Made by a program: the position numbers and the translations under genes
Source: Mactromeris polynyma
Taxonomy: Eukaryota; Mollusca; Bivalvia; Venerida; Mactridae
Assembly: GCA_032209605.1 (NCBI GenBank)
Contig: JASFXZ010000007.1
Location: 22,194,264-22,258,263, forward strand
Length of the DNA: 64,000 nt
Reading direction: 5' to 3'
In this document: piece after piece, positions 22,014-31,534 of the stretch
How the letters are laid out: every line of letters begins with the position of its first letter
Position numbering within the stretch: the stretch's first letter is position 1
The notes under the pieces: model-generated
Databases searched by the model: none
Told to the model about the DNA's origin: nothing
The model's input: only the letters and a program-made list of their open reading frames with translations

Positions 22014-22169
22014 TGTTGTGTTTTATAGATAATATAAGAACACGTGTATATAGCTGAACTACTATTTATTAACTAAATACTACAGAGTGTGGCAGGTAGA
22101 GATAAGACTAGTAGGCGGGGCTTATCAGTAATACATACTGACCAATAGAATACATTAACATACACAACA
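22014..22169 (-). repeat. 5' LTR (156 bp)
   Basis: It is identical by eye to the 17536-17691 copy and followed directly by the duplicated target word gcctt (22170-22174). Confidence 0.95.
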
Positions 22170-22174
22170 GCCTT

Positions 22175-23134
22175 AAAGACATGGATGTCTATATTCTGAC
22201 CAAGGATTTATGTCAGTGGTTCATGCTATCAAAATTATTCCTGTCAAAGTCTTTCCACACTATGTCTATATTTCTGACACTTTGTCTTGGAATTCAGCGA
22301 TTCGTGTCAGTAGCCGCGCCGTTCAGTGCGAAGGTCTTGACAACCAAGAAAGCAATCATTGCATGTATTTGTGTAGCTGTATTGTCGCCTCTGCTACACA
22401 TTTACCATTTCTTTGACGAAAAGGCTAAACACGGCATGTGTGAGTGGTCTTTAGAGGAGGGTTGCAAAGGAGGCTGTATCTATCTCTGGATTATGTTTGT
22501 CTTGAGACAATTTATTCCATGCAGTGTGCTCTTATTATTTACGTTTCTATTCATTCGTGAGTTGACCTTACGGAGGATGGATAGCGCAAGAGGAGGCCAG
22601 ACATCAAAAAGAGTAGGTGAAAACCGTCGCATTGCTGTCATTGTTACGGCTATCGTTATTGTGTTCCTTGTTTCAGAAATTCCGTACGGATTCTTTGTGC
22701 TCTATAATGCAATTGACAAAGTCGCTTATGACGGTAAAAACGTTGACTTAAAGCGGAACAGAACAGTACACTTAGTGTACGAAATCCTTCTAGTGCTGTC
22801 GTTTCACGCCAATTTCTACATCTACACATTGTTCAATCGGAAATTCAGAAATTGCCTTAAAAAGATGTTCGTTAAGCCGTTTAGAAAACTAACTGGGGAT
22901 ACTAGAACAACGTCGGTCGCATCGACCTCCCAAAGAAGTACGCTGAGACAAACAGAACTAATGACTATGAAATCTTACCATGGCAGAGATAAAATGAACC
23001 AGTCGGTATCTAATTCTGTAACAGACAAATCAATGGCTGATTCTACGGGGTTTATGAATTCTGTGTCTGTTGATATTACGCAGTCATCTCATCATGACAA
23101 GGAAGAAAAAAATCCACTGAACGCTAACGTATAA
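22175..23134 (+). CDS. Class A GPCR, 3' half (loop 1 to C-terminal tail)
   Basis: This continues the receptor frame after the duplicated gcctt (Lys187 onward, 319 codons). Visible parts in joined numbering are: the loop 1/TM3 Cys199 (DLCQWF); TM3 ending in IQRFVSV, with QRF at about 227-229 in place of DRY; TM4 at 245-263; loop 2 with Cys275; TM5 at about 291-314; a basic third loop; TM6 at about 339-364 (EIPYGFF instead of the usual CWxP); TM7 at about 384-405 with NFYIY (399-403) in place of NPxxY; and a Ser/Thr-rich tail. The pattern fits peptide receptors of the FMRFamide / sex-peptide-receptor-like group. The exact ligand class is inference. On this chromosome copy the half has no start of its own apart from internal Met189. 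Confidence 0.88.
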   Translation, partial: KDMDVYILTKDLCQWFMLSKLFLSKSFHTMSIFLTLCLGIQRFVSVAAPFSAKVLTTKKAIIACICVAVLSPLLHIYHFFDEKAKHGMCEWSLEEGCKGGCIYLWIMFVLRQFIPCSVLLLFTFLFIRELTLRRMDSARGGQTSKRVGENRRIAVIVTAIVIVFLVSEIPYGFFVLYNAIDKVAYDGKNVDLKRNRTVHLVYEILLVLSFHANFYIYTLFNRKFRNCLKKMFVKPFRKLTGDTRTTSVASTSQRSTLRQTELMTMKSYHGRDKMNQSVSNSVTDKSMADSTGFMNSVSVDITQSSHHDKEEKNPLNANV

Positions 23135-23157
23135 AACTCCAATTTTCTTGATTGACT

Positions 23158-23442
23158 CAGTGATTTTTTTGGAAATAGTTTTACTGCCTGTGCCTTTTCA
23201 ATTGGGAAAATATGCGCGATAAGTTCCAAATTGGGAAAATAAGAGTTATTTTAGTTATAAATGTTTTAATTCTCTGATTTCACAGAATGTATTATTACTT
23301 TTCCCTCTTTCATCTCAATGTGGTCTTTTCCGGATGGTAAAAAGTTAGTAAAATTTTTTTTGTCTTTTTGGGGAAAATGGAGGCTTTTTTGCTAGGGGAA
23401 ACAGCCGTAATTCGGCAGTAAAAGTGAGCAAAAAAATCACTG
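23158..23442. mobile_element. 285 bp TIR element just after the GPCR stop
   Basis: The left end cagtgatttttttgga and the right end ...gcaaaaaaatcactg are inverted repeats, and internal blocks (ttttactgcc / ggcagtaaaa) also pair. Both sides carry tgact (23153-23157 and 23443-23447), a perfect 5 bp duplication. It starts 23 bp after the receptor stop codon, so it probably lies in the GPCR 3' UTR. It is a non-coding MITE. The CAGTG-type end hints at hAT, but a 5 bp duplication is short for that superfamily. Confidence 0.75.
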
Positions 23443-23835
23443 TGACTAAATATAATATATTGAGAGAATCGTATAAGGGCTTTTATATTCAACTTTTATT
23501 TAGCTCAAAATATTATACAGCGTATACACATGTACATGATTTGTTTATTTCTTATGTTATGATAAAATGTTATTATCAAATAGTTTCTTTAAAAAAAATA
23601 TTAATACTAGTTTTTGTTGTGTACATTATATTCGTAATATATTCTCCTTGACTTTAATGCCTCGCTGACACCAATGTATTGTTACTATGTATACATTTAC
23701 GATAGATTTTTATTGATAACAAATTATCTGTGAAAGTCATCTGGATCAACAGGAAATGAATAACCGTCAATATTAAATACAAATTCAACGAGTTCAAGTA
23801 TTGACTGCATTGTCAAACTAATATTAAGGGGTGAA

Positions 23836-24462
23836 AGCGAAATAAGGCCGTTTTTTTCATGTACGCGTGATCCGCGTCAGTATCCGTTTTTGTCGTGTTT
23901 CCATTGTCCGAATAGGTATTTTTTCCATGTGGGCGTGTGCGTGTAAAACACTTTCTTTGGATTCGCGTTTATTGATTCAGGATCCCCAACAGAAGCTTAA
24001 AAACAATGATATATGACCATTTCCTTACTTTGGGAACAGTCTTAATAGAATCCAACATACATGCCTTATACATACATGTAACGTCTACATTTAGGGTTCG
24101 TGCAATCGACTGCCAGGTATTCTTAACAAAATCGCTTTCTTTATACTCTGGAGGTCGAGCATTAAAGACCACTGGGTGCTCTTTGACCAGTTCGTCTATA
24201 AGTCTTTCACAATGTGCATGGGATGCAAGCATGCTTTTGGGCATTTTGACCGTGTGAAGTTCCATCCGCTACTGATCCGTGTTCTTGAGAAATCGCACAT
24301 TGCGCGATTCGACACGGATGAGAACACGGACGCGGATCACGTACGTACACATGGAAACGACCCATATAAATGTCTACCGGAGCGATTTTTTAGTTCATAA
24401 ACGCGGAGCACGGACGAGGAGCACGGATCACGTGTAGATGAAACAAACGGCCTATTCTTATC
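23836..24462 (-). mobile_element. TIR-bounded element with a MADF-coding exon
   Basis: The left boundary (aataaggccgtttttttcatgtacgcgtgatccgcg) pairs imperfectly with the right boundary (gcacggatcacgtgtagatgaaacaaacggcctatt). Both carry the palindromic words ggccgttt/aaacggcc at the outside. Between them lies a minus-strand frame with a MADF domain. PIF/Harbinger elements often encode a Myb/SANT or MADF protein beside the nuclease, and the G-rich outer ends fit that group. No nuclease gene is present here, so the element is deleted or non-autonomous. The exact ends are uncertain. Confidence 0.55.
24029..24265 (-). CDS. MADF-domain (ADF1-like) exon
   Basis: ATG at 24265 opens a frame whose residues 19-75 read as a MADF DNA-binding domain: CERLIDELVKEHPVVFNAR, the YKESD acidic turn, and TWQSIARTLNV. 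A GT donor (AAA|gtaagg) after codon 79 at 24028 would end an exon in phase 0. Beyond it the frame runs to 23969 without further similarity. No second exon is seen. The likely role is DNA binding at the element's termini, or a remnant of such a protein. It is probably part of the surrounding transposon rather than a host gene. Confidence 0.6.
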
Positions 24463-27239
24463 TGCTTATTCATATGCAGATATATCAGGTTCCACTTCAC
24501 CCTTCGATTTACTCCATATTAAAAGTGCTTGTATAGTAACTCTACATCTATTTATAACTTCGTTCTACATCAGTAGTACATCACACTGCGGACTTAAATA
24601 AATAAACAGATCTTAGTATGTGTGGTAAAACCCAAAATGGATAGTATTAAAATAATTGATAGTATGTAATCAATTGCAGGCTAGAATTGGAATGCTTGCA
24701 ACTGGTGATTGATTGTATCAAGGAAATATAATGTATGTGTGCTCTATTGTTAATATTTCTGTATCTATTGTGCAAATAAACTTCTTATAAGCATGGTGTT
24801 CTTATTGTCTGGTAGTCAGAGATATTAGATATTAGAGAGAAATCATTGTTCTCTATACAATGGGTAGTGTATCAACAATGACTGACACATTTATACAGGG
24901 GTCCCACTGTACGTATTTACATTGTTGCGTAATAAGGATGGTTGTCATACATAGCGATCACAGAGCAATTTGTACACATTATTTTGTTATAGTGATTCTT
25001 GACGTGCATATAGTCTTAAAATTACTTATAATTACACATACAGTATCACACTGCATTTTATTCACAAGGTAGGTATCATTAAGGATTGGCATAAATAGGG
25101 ATCACACTGTAATTTATACACAAGAATGTGAAACACTAATTGTTGGTATATACACTCAACAAAACTTATAATTGTGCACATATAAAAATGTCCATATCAC
25201 AGTCAATATTGTTCTGATTTTATTGAAGTTCAAAACATGTTTAGCTCAGGTATTGCACTTCTTTTATCTAAACTTTCCTAATTGTGCACATATAAAAATA
25301 TCCATATCACAGTCAATATTGTTCTGATTTTATTGAAGTTCAAAACATGTTTAGCTCAGGTATTGCACATCTTTTATCCTACATATTTAAGAAAGAAAAT
25401 CGATAAATGTGATACGTCAAAATGTCAATGTTGCAAATCCAAGTTTATGAGGATCTGCATGATTAAAAAGAGTCTGATAGTGCGTTTGTGAGCCTCACTG
25501 ATAATCATAATATGTTAGTGGCTGTTGTAGAATGTCCACGTTGTTGTCAATGGAGATAATCAACACTACTTGTTGCCATATTGATCCGCATGATAAATAA
25601 TAATTATCATGTTTGACCGTTGATTGTGATTTCTTGCGCCATTGGCGAGTGACATTGATAGCATTATATAATAATCTATCAAAAACAAATAAATTTGGGA
25701 TCATTTTGATAAAAGTGAATGCCACCTACACTTAAGTGTAAAATGAATTAAATCTAATATAAAAACATTAAATTGAAGTACGCCAGGGTAGCCCAACCAG
25801 ATAATTGTTTTTCGTTTGCAAATTGACAACCCTCCTACTTAGTGTTTTCGAACGTGGTTATAGACAAACATTATTTATCTACCTTGTTCAAACAGTTTTC
25901 ACTCAAACGCATCATTTTAACGCCAATTATGATGTTTTTGACGTTTCATGGTTCAACGAACCGCCTTATTCAACTTGATATATTCAAACTAAGAATCATC
26001 ATCTTCATTTAGCCAAAACCAATACAGAAAAATTCATGCAGATATTTGTAAAAATAAAACGTTTTTGAGAGTTGATATATATATAGTCACACTGCACTTC
26101 ATACACAGTTCCTGAGTGACATCATTGAACACTCAGGAACTGTGGGGAAGGTATTTTTCTTTCAACTCAACTTCACCAAATATCTGAGAGTCCAAGTGGT
26201 AAGCTGATATAAACTCCTGAAGTAATACGAGTTTCAATTAACAGCTGAACTTAAAGTAATGTACACATATAAACAGCAGAATAACAATTATTCATATTCA
26301 CCACATTCCTTAGTTCATAATAAGTTCATTTCTTTCAACAGCAATATAGATTTTGAAATTAAACATTAATTCTGATTTCCTCAGCTTTTTACTGCATCTC
26401 ATATCCAGACCCGGGAGTAAATCTTTGATTACGAACACATCAATTTCACAGTAAAAGAGAAATTAATAATTGTAACTTGTCATGTACCAGAATCGTGCTT
26501 CAGTTCCTACAGCTTCAGTAAGCGTATTTCAACTTGCTGATACACATCGGATACCAAGAGACGGGGGCAGTGAAAAACCTGGGACAGACTAGAATTGATC
26601 TTCATGATGTCCACCATAGCAAGTAGGAGTACAACAAACATTACCAAAGACATCACACGCAATTAACCCTTCGCTTTGGATGATTCTTCTGTCGAGTTCC
26701 TATCAGCTACTTGTCTATGATGACCGACACTATCGGGGAATGTTTGTTTTAGGACTGACAAAGCCTTGGTCCTTCTTGCAAGCCATCTGACATGAAAATA
26801 AAGTAATGCTTGATAAGATAGAGAGTATCCAATAATACACTTAACGAAACTTAAAAGGAAAAGGAACTTCTAACGCTATTTTTTTCAATTTTCTCAAAAA
26901 CTGAAATTGTGCATACCGAAAGAACATTACAGTGGACAGTTGTAGATGGAATTTTATAAAAAATGAGCTATCGGTTTGTATACCACGACCGGTCAAGTGT
27001 GGTACCCCCTTAATCAAAAGTCGCAAATTGCCAATATCTGTAATAACTCCATTCATAAGTTTTAATAGGACGGTTTGTATCCATTAAACATCAAGAAATG
27101 AAATCGGATATGTTTAAAAATTAAAATGATGCCTTTCCAATGCATCTATTATACATGTATTTAACACTGTTTACTGGGCGATGTACCTGTTTGAACTTTG
27201 AGAGAACCGAGCAACAAAACATCGCGCCGGCGCAGAATG
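24463..27239. other. Intergenic, no gene; small tandem repeat inside
   Basis: Frames at 24860-25725 and 26841-27056 lack domains. Apart from the duplicated 110 bp unit annotated separately, I see nothing supportable. A short inverted repeat near 26104-26143 (cacagttcctgagtg ... cactcaggaactgtg) is a clean hairpin of unknown meaning. Confidence 0.4.
25171..25390. repeat. 110 bp unit in tandem, two copies
   Basis: attgtgcacatataaaaat starts at 25171 and again at 25281. The copies agree through ccatatcacagtcaatattg and gtttagctcaggtattgcac with only a few changes. This is a recent local duplication in non-coding DNA. Confidence 0.85.
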
Positions 27240-27301
27240 TTATACAATCATTGATTGATTGATATCTCGTTTACATGCTTCAAATGTGATATTTATTTAT
27301 C

Positions 27302-27621
27302 ATGGCTACAATGCAAAGAGCGCGTGTTGTTGGTTTGCTAGAAGGTGGCCTCACTTACAGTCAGGTCAGTGAACAAACTCATTAATTATTTTACAATTGT
27401 ATTGTCCGTGTTCACCTGACCTTATTCCCATAGAACACATCTGGGATGTTGTTGGTAGGGCGGTTAAAACCAGAAAACCGCGTGATCTGAGACAACTTGG
27501 GTGGTTAGTTCTCCAAGAATAGATGCCCCTACCGCAACATACATGCAGTAATTTTGTGTTATCCTTGCGCAACCGGTGCAGAGCTGTGATAGAAGCCATT
27601 GGTGGACAAACCCGTTACTAA
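27302..27621 (+). pseudogene. Tc1-like transposase remnant, internally deleted
   Basis: ATG at 27302 opens with a Tc1 N-terminal helix-turn-helix start (MQRARVVGLLEGGLTYSQVS), which stops after about 20 residues. About 50 bp later a C-terminal fragment appears: CSPDLIPIEHIWDVVGRAV, then a stop, then a segment ending CRAVIEAIGGQTRY and TAA at 27619-27621. The central DDE domain is missing. It is a short dead copy without coding potential. Confidence 0.75.
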
Positions 27622-27954
27622 AGATCATATGAAAACTTTTTTGTAGTGTATCCATGCATATGCATGTAAGCCATTGCCTTAAAATCGTCAGTTATGCAAA
27701 TGTCATTATACTGAAATATAGCGTAAGAAACCATTTTTTCTAATTTTCTTTTTTCTGGCTGCGGCCCAAAAGCCAGGACGCCAACGCGACACTCCTACAT
27801 ATGCACTGATGCATATCTGGCATACATACTCTACAATCATCAATGGACAGCATTGTCTACTCATGCTAAATTAATGATACATCAATGTTTGTATGGTATT
27901 TTGAATTTTCAAATATAAATCAGTGTAAAGTTCTAGTAGGCATTCAGCATGTTA

Positions 27955-29110
27955 TTACCTGTCGTGATTTATACCACTAATGTTAACAAGATCACTCCCA
28001 CGAAACTCAATTACAGCTTTCATCTCTCTCCTCCGTTTAGGACTATAGTGGTAGAATTTAAAAATTATTTTAACTACGTCCTCAAAATGTCTTAAAGTAC
28101 AGTCAGCCTTTACACCGTCAAGGGCTACCATCGCCAGTTTATGGGCTACATAGTACATTGGAAGTACCGACGCGTCATCTTTGAGGATAAATGACATGGT
28201 ACATGTTTTTAAACCTTGCATAATACTCGCCCCATCAAAATGTGCACACACTAATGTTGGATTGTGGTTATTGATGCATGTAAGTTCATTAAATTCTAAA
28301 TCCATGCGACGTTATCCATTGTCAATCCCTTCTTTAACCCCTTTAAAATGAGAAGAACTAAGTACTTCAAGTGAAGTAAACTGAGTTCGTACCACGCCAT
28401 CTCTGAGGTACCTTACATAAATTATTTCTTGTTCTCTAAATGATACATCTGTACGGCCATCAGCCAACACTGATATGAATGGTCCACATTGAATATCCTT
28501 CATAATATTTTGCTGAACAGTTTCAGCAATTGCATAAGTGAACTCATGGGTTTTCTAATCATTTTCATAGTTCTAACCTATCCGGACATTTCTTTTCTTG
28601 AACAGACAACAAAGCATAGACATGTCAGAGAAGGGTTTATTATGGCAGGCTATGGAATAAGCACAATTGAAAAGGAATTGCATCCGTTTATGTTCTTTCT
28701 CACCCAGTCTTATAAGATTTACCGATATTAGGCGAGTCCTTTACTGGAGTACTCATACCAACATTGAATTCAAGAATTGGGGATGGCTCTTGATCCGTAA
28801 TGAACCGAGACCCACAGTTCGTGTGGGTCACTAGCATTATGAGTTCGAATAGGTTCAATCCTGAAGTTGTTAGAACCAGTCACAAAAATTACCTTCTGAT
28901 TTAACTTCGTCTCAGCAAGCTTTGTATATTATAAGTCATAATTGTTCAACCAACTGGCTATGAATTTTCTTTCACGTTTAGCTTCATATTTCTTATTCTT
29001 ATCAGAATTGCTCTCATTTATACACGGTCTTGTTATCTTAGCTGCAGATACAGTTACTTGTTCATCAGGCCTTTTTTCTTTTATTTTGACATCATCTTCT
29101 TTCACTTAGA
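27955..29110 (-). pseudogene. hAT / ZNF862-type transposase remnant
   Basis: Minus-strand frames 28503-28312 and 28305-27955 together carry a DUF4371/hAT-type signature: FISVLADGRTDVSFREQE, then VCAHFDGASIMQGLKTC, then VAHKLAMVALDGV (normally a cysteine/histidine-bearing CxAHxLxL). A stop and frame change separate the parts. Upstream on the same strand (about 29110-28870) a KRERKFIASWLNNYD segment resembles the N-terminal BED/TTF-like region. The whole is a frameshifted, stop-interrupted pseudogene. No TIRs were found. Confidence 0.6.
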
Positions 29111-31534
29111 ACAGAAGCGCTAGATTCAGGAGGTTTTTCCTTCGCCTTGAAAAATTGAAGCATACTCATGAGTAGACGTATTAACGTATGAACTGAAATG
29201 AATACGTATGAATACGACCATTATGGTCGAGTAGGCGAGGGGCGGTGCCTGCAAAACGCCAAATTGTCGACATTGGGCCTGATTCAACATCTGATCAGAT
29301 AAGCATGAGCGAATTCTGTTTATTTGTCACTTGTCCGTGGACAATTTAAATAGACTCAACATTTAGATTTGCCGGGACTAACTAACGATGTCCGTGACGT
29401 CGGGCTAGCGGATTTCGGCTACGCTTGACATAATGTTTCACTGGCGTGTCAATGTACCTGTTATACGAAAATATTTAGTTCGTTCAAATATAGCTGAATA
29501 AACCGTTATTATGTTTCTCCGTCAATATTTTCAAAATCATGTTTTCATTGGCTTACCACACCACATATTTTGATTACAACTATTCCTATGAAAATTAAAA
29601 GACTATAGTATGTGAAAACAATTTCATTAGCTTTCCGTAATAATTGATGTGCTGAGGTGTTTTCAGCAAAAACCAGACCCTAGTGTTGGTAATGTTCAAA
29701 ATATATTTAGAGAAATCTTCTTTTCAATGACTGGAATTCGTATGTCTTATTTTATTTCAAAACCAAAACAACATGAGAATATTGTATTTCATAACTTGAA
29801 TAAATTGTTGGAAATAGTTTTAATGCAATATGCCTCAATAGTAATAATTTGATTATAACCTTATTGGAATAGGTAGGAAAATAGAATTATACCTATCGTT
29901 ACGTAGGGAAAGTAGCCCTGTCGTTTCTTAAGCGTACGAAAGTAGTCCCTGTCTTTAGATAAGTAGCATGATCTGGCTGTGTTCGCTTTCCTAAACAAAA
30001 TGGCGCCCATGCAGGACAATGTCGACTGGTTTTGGTTGACGTCATTTTGTTGCTAGCAAAATGTTCAAGTGGTTTTTAGACTAGCTTACTTCACCTACCT
30101 CTAAAAAAGCGACTCAGGTCAGTCGTCTTAAATATCCGGGATTTCACCAAATTTATATTTACATAAAGTTGCAAAAAAATAAATCCATACATTTCATATT
30201 AATATGACATGAGACTAATATACAACATTGTTCTCAGATATGACACGATTGACATCTAATATCGTGGCTGAAGTATTGATCGGATTCGATAAAGTTCATG
30301 TATGATTAATTTGACATTGATAAGATTATGTGGACTAAAGAGAAACAACCCAATAATAGGTATCGACTTAAATGCGGACCAATAATCAGGGGAGATCACT
30401 TATGTATTTTGAAACCGACATTACGGCTCTCGGCAGCGACCAGTATGTTAATTTCAGCCAGTGAACTATTATAACACGCCTGTTTGCCTATGTCAATGGC
30501 CGTTTTCATTGTTTTATAAATCTACCTTCAAAACAAGCGAAAGTTTCTCTTTCTTGGACCGTATATAATAAAAAAGATATTATAATAATATAATAAATAT
30601 AAACACTTTTAAGTAACAGTCTTCCACGAACATGCATGATAGCTAGAAGCACTATAACGCTGCATATAGCAATAATTCTAACGATCGACACCTGTGACGC
30701 CAGACAGAAAATGAATATGTATTTCATAATGGTTAACTTATAGCAGAATTAAATGGAAACAATCGCAAAAACAATCAATGTGTTTCTATGGCAGAGCAAA
30801 CTTTATATAGAATAAATTTTCTCAAATTTCTTTAATAAATAAACAAATTGATAACAAATGATAATAATTCAAATATCAACCAACACTTAACACAGCATGT
30901 AATTTGCATATCGCTCTGCAAATCTTCCTTTTATGAAAGGAGCACAACTATTTTGGTCTCTTAAAACTTATACGTTTGGTATATAAATTGAATTTTCAAG
31001 TGCAAAGTCGAATGAAAGAATGCATTCAGACATTATACTACGTGTATTACGTCGCGTTAACATGAACATCCTCTAGCGAACTTGTTCCAACTAATGAAGG
31101 TATGTCTTTTCTACGGACATAAATGCTGAACAGTATTAAAAATGTACTGTGAATAAATTAGAAAACAAATACTTTATCTTTCGTCGTTTCATGAACATAT
31201 TCATTGTGATTATAAACACGTTGTCTAAATAGCTGTGTTGGGATAGTGTTTCATTATTTGCCTCAATTTGTAGTTAGTTACTTACATTAATATTATCTTC
31301 CGTACATTTGCAGGAAATGACATTTACTAAACGGATGTCACACTTAATTTGTAAGATGCAGTGCATGTATACTATTCATTAAATATAACATTGTTTTACA
31401 CTATGCTATTTTGATCACAGTCGTGTGATAATGATTTGGACAATAACAAAAAAACTAACAGAAATCAGATAAACAAATAAATGATTTGATAGAAAGAAGT
31501 TGCTTCATATTTTGACTTCTTTGAACCAACTATC
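29111..31534. other. Intergenic; 5' flank of the TRIM gene
   Basis: No coding domain was seen. Positions about 30884-30975 hold an antisense fragment of repeat family B (gcaaatcttccttttatgaaaggagcacaa), which is also present at 49.4 and 51.2 kb. The proximal promoter of the TRIM gene should lie in the last kilobase, but no clear motif is visible. Confidence 0.4.
30884..30975 (-). repeat. Fragment of repeat family B
   Basis: Reverse-complement matching to gctcctttcataaaaggaag and its surroundings at 51250 and, less closely, 49445 identifies this as a short antisense piece of the same non-autonomous element. Confidence 0.55.

Larger units (their letters stand above)
17536..22169 (-). mobile_element. 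Complete, very young Ty3/gypsy LTR retrotransposon (K02A2.6-like)
   Basis: The 4634 bp element lies antisense to the GPCR. Two LTRs of 156 bp (17536-17691 and 22014-22169) both start TGTTG and end CAACA and show no difference when compared base by base. A 12-base primer-binding-site candidate (TGGCGACGAGGA on the minus strand, 21999-22010) lies three bases inside the 5' LTR. A purine tract (AGAGGGGAGAAC on the minus strand, about 17692-17704) adjoins the 3' LTR. One uninterrupted gag-pol frame fills the interior, with a leader of about 108 bp and a 3' untranslated stretch of about 270 bp. Identical LTRs and an intact frame imply recent insertion and possible continuing activity. Confidence 0.95.

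Noticed and set aside
17536..22169. Endogenous retrovirus with env
   Set aside because: No frame lies between pol and the 3' LTR that could encode an envelope. It is an LTR retrotransposon.
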